From Nitrospirota bacterium (lineage in GTDB: Bacteria > Nitrospirota > Leptospirillia > Leptospirillales > Leptospirillaceae), in NCBI GenBank assembly GCA_027314645.1, contig DAHVAL010000004.1, positions 1 to 33,230 of the forward strand: a stretch of DNA of 33,230 nucleotides, in the 5' to 3' direction. Under the pieces are notes generated by a model. That model ran no database searches. It saw only the letters and a list, made by a program, of their open reading frames with translations, and had not been told where the DNA came from. How positions within the stretch are numbered: position 1 is the first letter of the stretch; every line of letters starts with the position of its first letter. Shown piece after piece: positions 8,104 through 16,179 of this stretch. The translations under genes and the position numbers were made by a program.

Positions 8104-9420
8104 TTAGGGTCCAGACCACGCAGGGGTCAAGACACTTCGGGGAAAGTGTCCCACTGTTTCACGCCCATGGCCATCCATCCAAATCTTCATCAAGGAGGAG
8201 TGGCCACGAATCTGTCGGGAATAAATCAGAAAACGGCCGTCGGGAGACCAGCTGGGACTGTCATCCCTCCCCGTTCCATGGGTAATCTGGATATGAGCAG
8301 AACCGTCAGGACTCGTGAGGCATATCTTAGGACGATGAAGATCATTCATGCAAACATAGGCAATCCAGTCCCCCCTGGGCGACCACGCAGGCGCAACGTT
8401 GTAATTTCCGTCGAACGTCAGGCGGCGCACGTTGGATCCGTCCGAATCCATGACAAAGAGCTGGGGGTGACCGTCTCTGTCCGACACGAAGGCGAGGGAA
8501 TGCCCTCCCGGATCCCATGTGGGAGAGAGATTGTTGCTGTGCGAATAGGTGAGACGCTCAAGAAATTGAGACCCGTGGGAGTAAACGTAGATTTGCGTGT
8601 GCTGGGAGGATCTCCCTTTCGACAGGGCCACCGCCAGCTTCGATCCCTTCGAGGAAAACTGCGGGGTGATATTGAGCCCGGGATATGCAAAAAGCATTTT
8701 TCTGTGACCGGTCTTGAGCTCATAATCAATGATCTGCGGCTCCCCGTGAAGGTATGTCACGTACACGATATGCTTTTTATCCCTGGACCACGTCGGGTTG
8801 AAGGCCAACACGTTGTCGTAGGTCATCCGGCGCAAGTTTTCTCCGTCAAAATCCATCGTAAACAGGTCATATCCTCGATGCGTTCTTCCGATAAAGGCCA
8901 ATCGGCTTTCGGCCAACCCGCGGATTCCGGCAAACTGAAAGAGAACGTCGTCGATGAAGCGATGGATGATCAGCCGGACGTGTCCGTGGGTGGTATAGAT
9001 CTTGTCGAGCAAGACCGACCCATTGATCGGATCTCGGACGATGCCGTGAAGATGGACGCCGTTCGCTCCGATCGAAAACTGAGTCCCGATCACTCCCTCC
9101 GCACCAAGTGGTCCCACGGCCTTCGCCAGGGTCGTATCGAGGGGCTCATGATCCAGCATGTCTTGAATATTTTGGGGAGGCGTCAGTATCTGGAAATATC
9201 CGGTGGATTCCAAATCCTTCCGGACAAGGGCTTCGGCTTTTCGGGTCCAAAGGGTTTCCAGGCTGTGTCCCATATTTTGAACAGTCACAATTTTAAAAAA
9301 GAGGGTCGATTCATTGGTGATGACCGACAGATCCAACGCGTGAGCCCTGCCGGGACACCCAAGTAGCCCAAAAGAGATCACCCCCAAAGAAAGGAGTGTC
9401 AGAACACATTTTTTCAGCAT
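8104..9420 (-). CDS. tolB: Tol-Pal system beta-propeller protein TolB
   Basis: 438 residues, typical for TolB. A signal peptide (LLSLGVISFGLLGCPGRAHA) is probably cleaved after AHA; it also contains an LLGC sequence that could be read as a lipobox. The N-terminal domain binds TolA or Pal. The C-terminal six-bladed propeller has repeated FTMDFDGENLRRMTYD, LFVMDSDGSNVRRLTFDG and PTWDPGGHSLAFVSDRDG type strands. The ATG at 9420 overlaps the tolA stop by one base (TGATG), with AAGG and GGG stretches upstream; an upstream TTG at 9423 is less likely. The protein transmits TolQRA energy to outer-membrane Pal and peptidoglycan. Confidence 0.94.
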   Translation of the reverse strand: MLKKCVLTLLSLGVISFGLLGCPGRAHALDLSVITNESTLFFKIVTVQNMGHSLETLWTRKAEALVRKDLESTGYFQILTPPQNIQDMLDHEPLDTTLAKAVGPLGAEGVIGTQFSIGANGVHLHGIVRDPINGSVLLDKIYTTHGHVRLIIHRFIDDVLFQFAGIRGLAESRLAFIGRTHRGYDLFTMDFDGENLRRMTYDNVLAFNPTWSRDKKHIVYVTYLHGEPQIIDYELKTGHRKMLFAYPGLNITPQFSSKGSKLAVALSKGRSSQHTQIYVYSHGSQFLERLTYSHSNNLSPTWDPGGHSLAFVSDRDGHPQLFVMDSDGSNVRRLTFDGNYNVAPAWSPRGDWIAYVCMNDLHRPKICLTSPDGSAHIQITHGTGRDDSPSWSPDGRFLIYSRQIRGHSSLMKIWMDGHGRETVGHFPRSVLTPAWSGP

Positions 9421-10229
9421 CAAAGCCCTTGCCTTTTTGTCGCCTGAAGCGTGACTGTCACACTCTCCTTATCCCGACCGTAGGACGGGGGAAAGGGAGG
9501 AAAAGGAACCGACCTAAGAATGGCGTACCGGGCTGCGTCATCGAAAACCCGGGACCCTGAGGAGGACATCAGAACGGGGCCGGATTCCAGAGTCCCATTC
9601 TTTTTTAGCACAAAATGGATCGTCGCCGTCATCCCATGGGATCCGGGAGGCGGAGACCAATTGGATTTGATCCGGGAGATCAAAACATGTTGGAGATAGG
9701 TCGGAAACCTCTCTCCTGCGAGATCCAAGCGAACGGGAACGGTCATCTGTTGATTGGAGGGCGAAGATTTTTTGGATGCATGAAGCGGTTTCGGTTTCTT
9801 GGCAATCGCGACCATCTCCGGCTTCTTGAACACCGAAGGATGCGGAGCGGCTTTACTTTGGACGGAATGGATCTTTTTTTGAACCGGACGCGGCTTAGGA
9901 CGCACGCGCGGCCTGCTGACCGGGGATTTTTGAATGCGATCGGGAGTGGGATGCGGGTGGACAACAGGCTTCGGACGGCTGTGGACCTTGCGTTCAACGG
10001 CCTTCATCACTGGAACCTTGTGTGCCTGAACATTTTGAGCAGGCTGCCCCGCATTCTTCAGAACATCCTCCGAAACCAGGGAGACCGTTGTCTCAGTCTG
10101 ATAACCGATGGACAAAGACTTCCATTTAAGGAGGACAAGGACAAGAAAAAGACCATGGAGCGAAAGAGAAAAAATTAGAAACCACCCGATCCCCCGTTCA
10201 CCGGTAGATCGGACTCTCGTGCGGATCAC
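9420..10229 (-). CDS. tolA: TolA/TonB-like energy transducer
   Basis: 269 residues. One N-terminal transmembrane helix (WFLIFSLSLHGLFLVLVLL) contains the Ser and His that TonB/TolA proteins use to contact the TolQR motor. A long basic, Pro/Lys/His-rich periplasmic arm spans residues about 65-175. The C-terminal TonB/TolA domain includes RIKSNWSPPPGSHGMTATIHF and DDAARYAILRSVPFPPFP. The arm is Pro-Lys rich, more like TonB than the Ala-rich helix of E. coli TolA, but position between tolR and tolB identifies it as the TolA of this system. The GTG start at 10229 lies 5 bases after the tolR stop with a weak GGA site. Confidence 0.88.
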   Translation of the reverse strand: MIRTRVRSTGERGIGWFLIFSLSLHGLFLVLVLLKWKSLSIGYQTETTVSLVSEDVLKNAGQPAQNVQAHKVPVMKAVERKVHSRPKPVVHPHPTPDRIQKSPVSRPRVRPKPRPVQKKIHSVQSKAAPHPSVFKKPEMVAIAKKPKPLHASKKSSPSNQQMTVPVRLDLAGERFPTYLQHVLISRIKSNWSPPPGSHGMTATIHFVLKKNGTLESGPVLMSSSGSRVFDDAARYAILRSVPFPPFPPSYGRDKESVTVTLQATKRQGL

Positions 10230-10234
10230 GGCAA

Positions 10235-10657
10235 TTATTCCGGATTTTTTGGTGTCGGTGCTGTAATCATCCCAAGTCGATCAATGCCTGCCGTCTTGAC
10301 CACATCCATCAGATGAACCACTGTCCCATAATCGACGTTCTTGTCGGCCTTCAGGTAGACGATAACACGCTTGTCCTCTTTGTACTTGCGCTCGAGGATG
10401 GCGGCAAGGGCTTCCCACGTCACGGTATGTCCATTGACAAAAACCTCTTTTCCTTTCGTCACGCTGACAATAACCTTTGGAACAGGCTTTTTCAGACTGT
10501 TCGCGCTTGTCTTGGGAAGGTTGATCTTGAGTCCGCGATAAAGAAGGGGGGTCGTCACCATGAAGATGATCAACAACACCAGGACGACGTCGATAAACGG
10601 AACCATGTTGATTTCCGAAAGCATGCGGTTCTTTGGAGAGGAGGATTCAAACTTCAA
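10235..10657 (-). CDS. tolR: Tol-Pal motor subunit TolR (ExbD family)
   Basis: 140 residues, typical for ExbD/TolR. One transmembrane helix follows the motif INMVPFIDVVLVLLIIFMVTT; its Asp is the conserved proton-carrying residue of the TolQR channel. The periplasmic domain has the usual ISVTxxGxxxVNG-like segment and the KADKNVDYGTVVHLMDVVKTAGI motif. The start appears to be TTG at 10657, with AGGAGG 5 bases upstream. The gene follows tolQ by 42 bases. Confidence 0.94.
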   Translation of the reverse strand: MKFESSSPKNRMLSEINMVPFIDVVLVLLIIFMVTTPLLYRGLKINLPKTSANSLKKPVPKVIVSVTKGKEVFVNGHTVTWEALAAILERKYKEDKRVIVYLKADKNVDYGTVVHLMDVVKTAGIDRLGMITAPTPKNPE

Positions 10658-10699
10658 TGGGCCTCCTATGAGTAAAAGAAGTGATCATGACTCACGTCC

Positions 10700-11371
10700 T
10701 TATTCTTTCCACCGGCCTTCGGCCATGACATTCAAGAGTTCCATGTTAAAGGCTTCGGCAAGGGCTTCAATTCCCCGAATCCGTTGTAGGAAATAGTTGT
10801 AGGCGATCACGGCCGGAATCGCGGCAAAAAGGCCGGCGGCGGTGGTCACCAGAGCATCGGCGATTCCGGGGGCGACCGATGCAATGCTTGCGGAGGATTG
10901 GTGACTGATATCGCGGAACGCATGGATAATTCCCCACACCGTCCCGAAGAGGCCCACGAACGGAGAGATATTGGCCGTAGTGGCGAGGATCGGCAAATAG
11001 GATTCAAGGCGGGTCAATTCTTCTTGACGCGCTTGAAGAAGGGTTCGATGAACAATGTCGATGTCCCCATCCCGGACGGCTTCTTCGCGGGCCATGGCCC
11101 GTTCCTCGATCCCCTTGATTTTCTCGTAGGCGCTCCGGAACATGAAAGCCAACGTGGAGCGTCGAAAATCCCCCGCCTCTTGATACAATTTGGAAAAACG
11201 GTCGATTCTTTTGAAAATGCGAATAAAACCGGTATTTTCCCGACCTGTTTTCGAAATAATGTACCACTTATAAAATATGACCCCCCAACTCAGAGAGGAC
11301 AGGAAGAGCAGGAACCCCAGAACAGCTTCGGCAAGAAGGCTGATCTGGTTCATAAAAGTAAAAAGGTTCAT
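10700..11371 (-). CDS. tolQ: Tol-Pal motor subunit TolQ (MotA/ExbB family)
   Basis: 223 residues with three transmembrane helices: LLAEAVLGFLLFLSSLSWGVIFY near the N-terminus, and a pair around residues 130-210. The motif ATTANISPFVGLFGTVWGIIHAF and the segment GIADALVTTAAGLFAAIPAV are the ExbB/TolQ signatures. TolQ forms the pentameric proton channel around TolR. The ATG at 11371 is preceded by AAGGA about 9 bases upstream. It is the first gene of the long minus-strand run and has a putative promoter about 75 bases upstream. Confidence 0.95.
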   Translation of the reverse strand: MNLFTFMNQISLLAEAVLGFLLFLSSLSWGVIFYKWYIISKTGRENTGFIRIFKRIDRFSKLYQEAGDFRRSTLAFMFRSAYEKIKGIEERAMAREEAVRDGDIDIVHRTLLQARQEELTRLESYLPILATTANISPFVGLFGTVWGIIHAFRDISHQSSASIASVAPGIADALVTTAAGLFAAIPAVIAYNYFLQRIRGIEALAEAFNMELLNVMAEGRWKE

Positions 11372-11445
11372 TGGGCAGATTCCTTAGGTCAGGAGATGGA
11401 AAAACTCGAAGGCCGAGGTCGAAAGGACGGCCATTCCAAGGAAAG

Positions 11446-11474
11446 AGGATACGGCAAGCGAATTGGCTCTCCAA
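11446..11474 (-). promoter_or_regulatory. Putative sigma-70 promoter of the tol run
   Basis: On the minus strand TTGGAG (11474-11469) and TATCCT (11451-11446) are separated by exactly 17 bases. Transcription would start near 11439, giving a leader of about 68 bases before tolQ. A very similar pair (TTGGAG, 17 bases, TATGAA) precedes tRNA-Asp. Confidence 0.45.
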
Positions 11475-11562
11475 AACCGCCGGACTTACCGCGGCATCAA
11501 GACAAGCAAATCGGACCGATTCAATAAACGGACAGGAAATGAAAGGAAGGGACCCACATATA

Positions 11563-11639
11563 TGGCGGGGCCGACGGGGCTCGAACCCGCGACCTCTGGC
11601 GTGACAGGCCAGCGCTCTAACCAACTGAGCTACGGCCCC
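11563..11639 (-). tRNA. tRNA-Asp (anticodon GTC), CCA encoded
   Basis: The minus strand folds into a canonical cloverleaf. The acceptor is GGGGCCG with CGGCCCC, the D stem GCTC/GAGC, and the anticodon stem CTGGC/GCCAG with loop CTGTCAC. The T arm is GCGGG-TTCGAGC-CCCGT. The anticodon GTC and discriminator G (11566) are those of tRNA-Asp. CCA is encoded at 11565-11563. Confidence 0.97.
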
Positions 11640-11649
11640 CTGAGATCCT

Positions 11650-11678
11650 TTCATACGACAAACGGTCAATCCCTCCAA
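11650..11678 (-). promoter_or_regulatory. Putative promoter of tRNA-Asp
   Basis: TTGGAG (11678-11673), a 17-base spacer and TATGAA (11655-11650) on the minus strand. The -10 lies 10 bases before the mature tRNA 5' end, so the start site would fall within a few bases of it. Confidence 0.4.
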
Positions 11679-11843
11679 GCAAAGACCTTTGAATGCCGCA
11701 TCGAAGCGCGTGCTATCCCTTGTTTTCGTGACCGACGCAAGATCACCGCTGAATTGTAGGTATGTTCTCCGGGAATGTCAACACTAACGGGCCGTCGTCA
11801 CAAAACCCCGGGAATGATCTTTACCAAGGACTTAGGCGTTGTC

Positions 11844-11867
11844 GTAAAGCGTCCCCTTCCGCTTTAC
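11844..11867. terminator. Perfect 8-bp stem-loop after the AsmA-like gene
   Basis: GTAAAGCG (11844-11851) and CGCTTTAC (11860-11867) pair around an 8-base loop, about 80 bases beyond the stop of the minus-strand gene ending at 11948. It is probably the 3' end of the rmuC transcript, again without a T-tract. The rest of 11679-11947 holds no gene I can support. Confidence 0.45.
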
Positions 11868-11947
11868 ACGAACAGCCTGTCCCTTGCGCACGGTCTCTAT
11901 TCCATCAGAAGGTTTCACTTATGGCCGATTGCGGGCCCTTCGACGTT

Positions 11948-12559
11948 TCAGAAAACTTTCCGATTCCCAAGTGTGAGGTGAAGGACATCCCCTTCCCCCC
12001 ACATTCTTCCCCGCATTTTCCCGAACCCCAGGAATTGTCCGAGTTTGCCCCTCGACTCCAACATAAATCGGAAATCATACGTGGACGTTTTTCCCCCCGT
12101 TGGTTCTCGAATCACACCCGTCCCATCAAGGCGGAGCGGGCCTTCGTTCATGTTGATTTTACTGAACGCGACCCTTCCGGGAAATTCCTTGACGATAAAG
12201 GACCCATCCACGTTATCGAGTGAGGTGAGAAGCAGGCTTTTGAAAGGATTGCGACTTTCAAGATTCAGGCCATAAAAACGAATCTTCGCCGAATGAAGTC
12301 CGCGCGCAGAAAGAACGGCATGATCAATGTTGAGGGTGACCCCATGACCCGAAGGATCGCGAGGAGGTCCGATGCGCAAATCTTCGAAGGACAATCGATA
12401 AAGGAGGCCCGCAGATGTCTTGTGCGCGGTGAACAGGAGCCCTGTTTGCCGGGAGAGGCCCGATAAAAATCGATCAGGTTGAGAGGAGAGCCATACGGGG
12501 TACAGGACCAGAGCAACCAATGCACCCCCAAGTAGCAGAAGTAAGTGAAGCCTTTTCAT
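11948..12559 (-). CDS. Membrane-anchored protein, possibly AsmA/GspN-like
   Basis: 203 residues with no family I recognise firmly. The N-terminus is a signal anchor (LHLLLLLGGALVALVLYPVWL). The rest is predicted to be beta-rich and periplasmic, with alternating strands such as FEDLRIGPP, LNIDHAVLSARGLHSAKIRFYGLNLES and VAFSKINMNEGPLRLDGTG. This pattern, with its layer-by-layer strands, resembles AsmA/TamB/GspN repeat-beta-groove proteins that handle lipids or secretins, but the similarity is only of style. The ATG at 12559 has GAGGA close upstream. It starts 19 bases after the rmuC stop and is surely co-transcribed with it. Confidence 0.6.
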   Translation of the reverse strand: MKRLHLLLLLGGALVALVLYPVWLSSQPDRFLSGLSRQTGLLFTAHKTSAGLLYRLSFEDLRIGPPRDPSGHGVTLNIDHAVLSARGLHSAKIRFYGLNLESRNPFKSLLLTSLDNVDGSFIVKEFPGRVAFSKINMNEGPLRLDGTGVIREPTGGKTSTYDFRFMLESRGKLGQFLGFGKMRGRMWGEGDVLHLTLGNRKVF

Positions 12560-12578
12560 TTTTCCTCACGGGCGATGG

Positions 12579-14069
12579 TCATGTTCGCTCTGGGTCAGGC
12601 CCGGTTTTCCGCCGTTCATTCACCAAATGATCCCCACCATGCTCTTCAGGGGTTTCTTCCTCTGGAGTCTCTTCTCCAAAAAGTTGCCGGGTTTCCTCGC
12701 CAGGCAGCCTTTCAACGCTTCGAAGGGTGCGGTCCATGGCGCGGGTTCGGGTTCCAAGCTTCTTCACGGAGTTCGCGGCGGCGTTAAGCTGGCTCGACAG
12801 TTTGTCCACCACCTCGTGATATTTCCCAAATTCCTGCCGAACTGCGCTTAAAATCTTCCAGACCTCCCCGGATCGTTTCTCGATCGCCAGGAACCTGAAT
12901 CCCATCTGGAGGGCGTTGAGCATCGCCGTGAGCGTGCTTGGCCCGGAGAGGGTGATGTGGAACTCCCGTTGAATTTGCTCGAAAAGCCCCGGTCGCCTCA
13001 GAACTTCCGCGTAAAGCCCTTCGGTGGGAAGAAAGAGCATGGCGAAATCAGTGGTTCTGGGGGGATCGATATATTTTTCACGAATGGATCGGGCAAAGGC
13101 GCGGATCCGGTTCTCAAGCTCCTTCGACGACTGGGCCACCCCCTCGGCATCCCCTTTCTCCGTCGCCTCGATCAGTCGCTCGTAATCTTCCTGGGGGAAT
13201 TTGGCATCGATCGGAAGAAGCACTTCTCCATCGTCGTCCCGCCCCGGAAGGCGGATCGCGAAATCCACCCGTTCCTGGGAATGTTCTTTGATCTGGACGT
13301 TCTTCGCATATTGATCCGGGGCAAGAAATTGTTCCAAAAGGGCTTCCAGCTGGACTTCACCGAACGTTCCCCGGGTCCGGACATTCGACAGGACCCGTTT
13401 CAAATCCCCGACCCCGATGGCAAGAGTTTGCATCTCTCCGATGCTCTTGTGAACGCGTTCAAGCTGCTCGACCACCCGCGCAAAGGATTCTCCCAACCGG
13501 GTCTCGAGGGTCGACTGAAGTTTTTCGTCGACCGTTTTCCTCATTTCCTCGAGTTTCAAACCATTTTCTGTCCGCAGGGCATCGAGCCGTCCTTCTACGC
13601 TCTGACGAAGCTGATCGAGCACGCGCTCATTTCTCTCCGAAAGCCCCACCAGCGCCTGAGTCATCGCATCAAGAATTTCCTTCTGCCGGGACCCCGATTG
13701 CTGCAGGGACTCGATCAGGCTTTGTCCCAGAACCGACATATTTCCGGCAAGTTCCTCCCGAAGCGTTTTGGAAAGAATATCCTGGCGGGTTGACGCTTCC
13801 CCGAGCTTGCCGGAAATGCTCTCTCCAAACTCCATCACCATTCGCCGGCTGGAGTCGGACATCCCCCGCAAGGTGTCCGCCATTTCGCTTCGAAGATGGC
13901 GGATTTGCTCTTCCCCCGATTGCCGGACCCGCTCGGACTCTTCTCTCAGGAGCCGGGAAAATCTTTCCGAGTCCATCCCTTGGGAAGGGCGGAGGGATCG
14001 GAAAAGCGCCACAAGAGAAAATAACGCGGCCAATCCAGCAAATACGGCCGAGAGGGTGTTCATGGACAC
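12579..14069 (-). CDS. rmuC: DNA recombination protein RmuC homologue
   Basis: 496 residues. A short N-terminal membrane helix (FAGLAALFSLVALF) is followed by a long coiled coil (about residues 35-230, rich in Glu, Arg and Leu heptads). The RmuC domain spans about 215-440: GVGDLKRVLSNVRTRGTFGE, DFAIRLPGRDDDGEVLLPIDAKFP, DFAMLFLPTEGLYAEVLR and GPSTLTAMLNALQMGFRFLAIE. These motifs, including the PIDAKFP nuclease-fold motif, are diagnostic. RmuC limits inversion at short inverted repeats and has been linked to anti-invader activity. The acidic C-terminal tail is low complexity. GTG 14069 and ATG 14063 are both possible; GGAG lies 4 or 10 bases upstream respectively. Confidence 0.93.
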   Translation of the reverse strand: MSMNTLSAVFAGLAALFSLVALFRSLRPSQGMDSERFSRLLREESERVRQSGEEQIRHLRSEMADTLRGMSDSSRRMVMEFGESISGKLGEASTRQDILSKTLREELAGNMSVLGQSLIESLQQSGSRQKEILDAMTQALVGLSERNERVLDQLRQSVEGRLDALRTENGLKLEEMRKTVDEKLQSTLETRLGESFARVVEQLERVHKSIGEMQTLAIGVGDLKRVLSNVRTRGTFGEVQLEALLEQFLAPDQYAKNVQIKEHSQERVDFAIRLPGRDDDGEVLLPIDAKFPQEDYERLIEATEKGDAEGVAQSSKELENRIRAFARSIREKYIDPPRTTDFAMLFLPTEGLYAEVLRRPGLFEQIQREFHITLSGPSTLTAMLNALQMGFRFLAIEKRSGEVWKILSAVRQEFGKYHEVVDKLSSQLNAAANSVKKLGTRTRAMDRTLRSVERLPGEETRQLFGEETPEEETPEEHGGDHLVNERRKTGPDPERT

Positions 14070-14545
14070 ATTTCTCCATTGTCAATTTTGACGAATTTGG
14101 TCATCTCTCCCCCGCCCCTTGTCTGCTCAAAAACGATATTTCATTCTTCCAGACATTCTCCCGCACGCGATGGGGACAACCACATTCCAAAAGAGTGCGG
14201 AACGATTCACTTCATTGTGGGACCATTATCGTCGGCTGTCCACCGGCCCTTTATCCACACAAAATTCCTCCCGGTCTTTTTGCCCCGTCCGACAGGGGTC
14301 AAGGGAGGATACATCCGTCATTGAGAGAGACATTTCAAGGGAATCAATGAGGAAAAGCTCGTCTTGTCCATCCGATCAATAAGAACCTTTGAAAAAGAGG
14401 TTCTAGGACTCTTCCGAATTGTCATGATGGTCCTGATTTAAGGCCATACCCGTGATGATAAGAAGCGTTCCAATATTAAGCTTCCAGGGGAGGGATGAAA
14501 TCTTAAGACAGGCAATGGCAAACATTTTCGGAGCGAATTATGAAA
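14070..14545. other. 476-base region without a supported gene
   Basis: Short open frames here lack ribosome binding sites and family features. The region holds one consensus DnaA box (TTATCCACA at 14251-14259) and a 7-bp stem-loop (14382-14404). Its right part is AT-richer than the genes around it. It must contain the rmuC promoter, but I cannot place it. Confidence 0.5.
14382..14404 (-). terminator. Weak stem-loop downstream of tRNA-Val
   Basis: AGAACCT (14382-14388) pairs with AGGTTCT (14398-14404) across a 9-base loop. It is a candidate end for the slp-ybgC-tRNA-Val transcript, but it is 140 bases away and has no T-tract. Confidence 0.3.
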
Positions 14546-14621
14546 TGGTAGGCGGAACGGGGCTCGAACCCGTGACCCCAGCTGTGTAAGAGCTGTGCTC
14601 TACCGACTGAGCTATCCGCCT
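14546..14621 (-). tRNA. tRNA-Val (anticodon TAC), CCA encoded
   Basis: The minus-strand cloverleaf has acceptor AGGCGGA with TCCGCCT, D stem GCTC/GAGC, and anticodon stem CAGCT/AGCTG with loop CTTACAC. The T arm is ACGGG-TTCGAGC-CCCGT. The anticodon is TAC (valine) and the discriminator A (14549). CCA is encoded at 14548-14546. The ybgC stop is only 24 bases upstream, so the tRNA may be cut from the slp-ybgC messenger. Confidence 0.97.
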
Positions 14622-14645
14622 ATACAAGAAAGATCGAGGGGAGGG

Positions 14646-15074
14646 TTAGTCCTTCTCCACGGAGGCGGGAATTTCTTCACAGGGAGAAAGAAGCCAAAAC
14701 ACAGTGTCCGGGAGAGACACCACCCGGCCTTCACTGTCCACAGGGACAAGGACCGTCGATCCAACAGCCGCGACTTCCTGCGTGTTCGCATTATACACGC
14801 GATAGGAGAACTCGAGGATTCTCCGGCCGACCCTCACCAACCGCGTTTCGATCTCCGCGAGATCGTCGTACTGGAGGGCGCCGACATACCGGCATTCGAG
14901 CTTGGCGACCACGAGAAAGATGCCCCCTTCCTCCATGGCCGAATAGTCGAATCCCTTGGCACGACAATACTCCGCACGCCCCATCTCGAACCAGACAGGG
15001 TAATGGGAGTGGTGCGCGCGTTTCTGGGCATCGGTTTCGGAGTAGCGAACCCGGAAGGAAGTGGTGATCGGCAT
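14646..15074 (-). CDS. ybgC: Hotdog-fold acyl-CoA thioesterase, YbgC/4-HBT family
   Basis: 142 residues from the ATG at 15074. The sequence FRVRYSETDAQKRAHHSHYPVWFEMGRAEY matches the YbgC/4-hydroxybenzoyl-CoA thioesterase signature, with the catalytic Asp in SETDAQ. The Gly-Val residues that usually follow (DAGGVVYH) are replaced by QKRAHH, so substrate preference may differ. In many proteobacteria ybgC begins the tol-pal operon. Here it is 3.3 kb upstream of tolQ and paired with a slp lipoprotein gene. An in-frame TTG at 15110 is possible; neither start has a good ribosome site. Confidence 0.85.
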   Translation of the reverse strand: MPITTSFRVRYSETDAQKRAHHSHYPVWFEMGRAEYCRAKGFDYSAMEEGGIFLVVAKLECRYVGALQYDDLAEIETRLVRVGRRILEFSYRVYNANTQEVAAVGSTVLVPVDSEGRVVSLPDTVFWLLSPCEEIPASVEKD

Positions 15075-15125
15075 AACCGAATCATGCCATGTTCTTCCGG
15101 GTAAATTCAAGAGAACTGCGCGCTG

Positions 15126-15722
15126 TCACCACATCATCGGTCCCATGAACCCGGGTCCCATCATGCCGGGATCCATAAATCCCGGATCCATGAACATGGG
15201 ATCGCCCATATACGGATCGGGAGGCGGCGCGGGTGCCTGGGCATGAAGATGGTGGGCCCTGACCACAGGGATCCTTTCGACGCTGTTTCGACCCATCGCG
15301 ACCTTCATCGGCGCACGGATCTCTCCGATCACTTCAATTTTGTGGCCGGGCTTATAACGGTCTGCGGGAAGGGGCAAATCGGTTTCGATGGCGAAGTCTC
15401 CCTTCGACGGCATGCTCGTCTCGGGAATGAATTCCGGATCAAGAGGGTATTCGCGGACAAATACCAGGGATTCCGGTGTCCCCCGGCGAACGCTGATGAT
15501 CTTCCCCCCCAGAATCACGCGTTGGCCCTCCATGGACTTCTGGTGGTGGTTGAGGTCACTGAAAAAGATGTCCCTATCCGCCCACTGGATTTCAGTTTTC
15601 GAGAACGGGGGAGATGGCTCAAAAAGCGAACAGGCGGAAAAAGCGCTGACCACTGCCAAGAATCCGGCAAGGGTCAGGGCTTTGGTCGCCCCCCGATTTT
15701 GGGAGAATCGTAAAAGGTCCAT
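15126..15722 (-). CDS. slp: Slp-family lipoprotein with Met-rich C-terminal tail
   Basis: 198 residues. A signal peptide ends in lipobox FSAC with Cys31, so it should be an envelope lipoprotein. The middle (about residues 45-165) resembles Slp/YeaY proteins: WADRDIFFSDLNHHQKSMEGQRVILGGKIISVR and a GHKIEVIGEIR strand typical of this OB-like fold. The last 29 residues are a separate low-complexity tail built of Pro, Gly, Asp and 9 Met (PYMGDP, MDPGFMDPGMMGPG). Such Met-rich tails can bind Cu(I) or Ag(I) in other proteins. The ATG at 15722 has AAGGAGG 6 bases upstream. It is followed after 51 bases by ybgC. Confidence 0.82.
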   Translation of the reverse strand: MDLLRFSQNRGATKALTLAGFLAVVSAFSACSLFEPSPPFSKTEIQWADRDIFFSDLNHHQKSMEGQRVILGGKIISVRRGTPESLVFVREYPLDPEFIPETSMPSKGDFAIETDLPLPADRYKPGHKIEVIGEIRAPMKVAMGRNSVERIPVVRAHHLHAQAPAPPPDPYMGDPMFMDPGFMDPGMMGPGFMGPMMW

Positions 15723-16179
15723 TCATGCCTCCTTCGGATGACATCTGATGAGAATAAGCCGGTAAACCGGTCGATTTTCATGTGAGCGACGATGGGCCGA
15801 TCCTTTTCGAGGCCGACGAAATGGGGCGGGACGTCTCCGGTCCTTCCCGAAAGGGGATCCGGCCAACGGGTGCCCTGTCCGAGTCGTCCTGTGGCGATGG
15901 CCCAGCTTCCATCCATCATACACAAAATCGACCGGGGGGGGTGAGGGAGGGAGCCGTTCATTCACAACAGCAGGCGCCCTGGTAACACATCCCGACGGAT
16001 TCCGTGCCGTCAATCCGACCACAACGGACCTCCCTCCCGGATCAGGAGAAAGAGGAGAAGGGATGGCCAAGTTTTGGTCCCAAGACCTGGACTCCCGTAA
16101 TCGACGACTCCATGGTAGGATATCCGTTGATTAAAAAGGTGCGACCATAGTCCTCCACGATCGTCCAAAGGAACGGAAG
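15723..16179. other. 457-base intergenic region between slp and queF
   Basis: This divergent region must contain promoters for both slp and queF. Apart from the inverted repeat at 15759-15770, I see no firm signal. Minus-strand frames at 15674-15961 and 16042-16290 read as protein-like in patches ([34 protein letters not shown]) but lack ribosome sites and overlap real genes. They could be remnants of a decayed gene. No preQ1 riboswitch is evident upstream of queF. Confidence 0.4.
15759..15770. promoter_or_regulatory. Inverted repeat CCGGTAAACCGG upstream of slp
   Basis: A perfect 5-2-5 palindrome 37 bases upstream of the slp start. A possible -10 box (TATTCT on the minus strand, 15756-15751) adjoins it, which would place the palindrome within the promoter spacer. 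It may be a regulator's operator; the factor is unknown. Confidence 0.35.

Noticed and set aside
8104-9423. TolB as a lipoprotein because of LLGC in its signal peptide
   Set aside because: The segment is followed by a normal AHA signal peptidase I site and TolB is soluble in the periplasm in known systems; noted as an ambiguity only.
14251-14259. Consensus DnaA box TTATCCACA
   Set aside because: Only one box is visible, with no dnaA, dnaN or AT-rich unwinding region, so it is not evidence for a replication origin.
15674-15961. Minus-strand 95-residue frame overlapping the slp start
   Set aside because: It has no ribosome binding site, no family resemblance, and overlaps the well-supported slp start.
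15723-16179. preQ1 riboswitch upstream of queF
   Set aside because: I looked for the small C-rich hairpin with A-rich tail and found no arrangement that fits.
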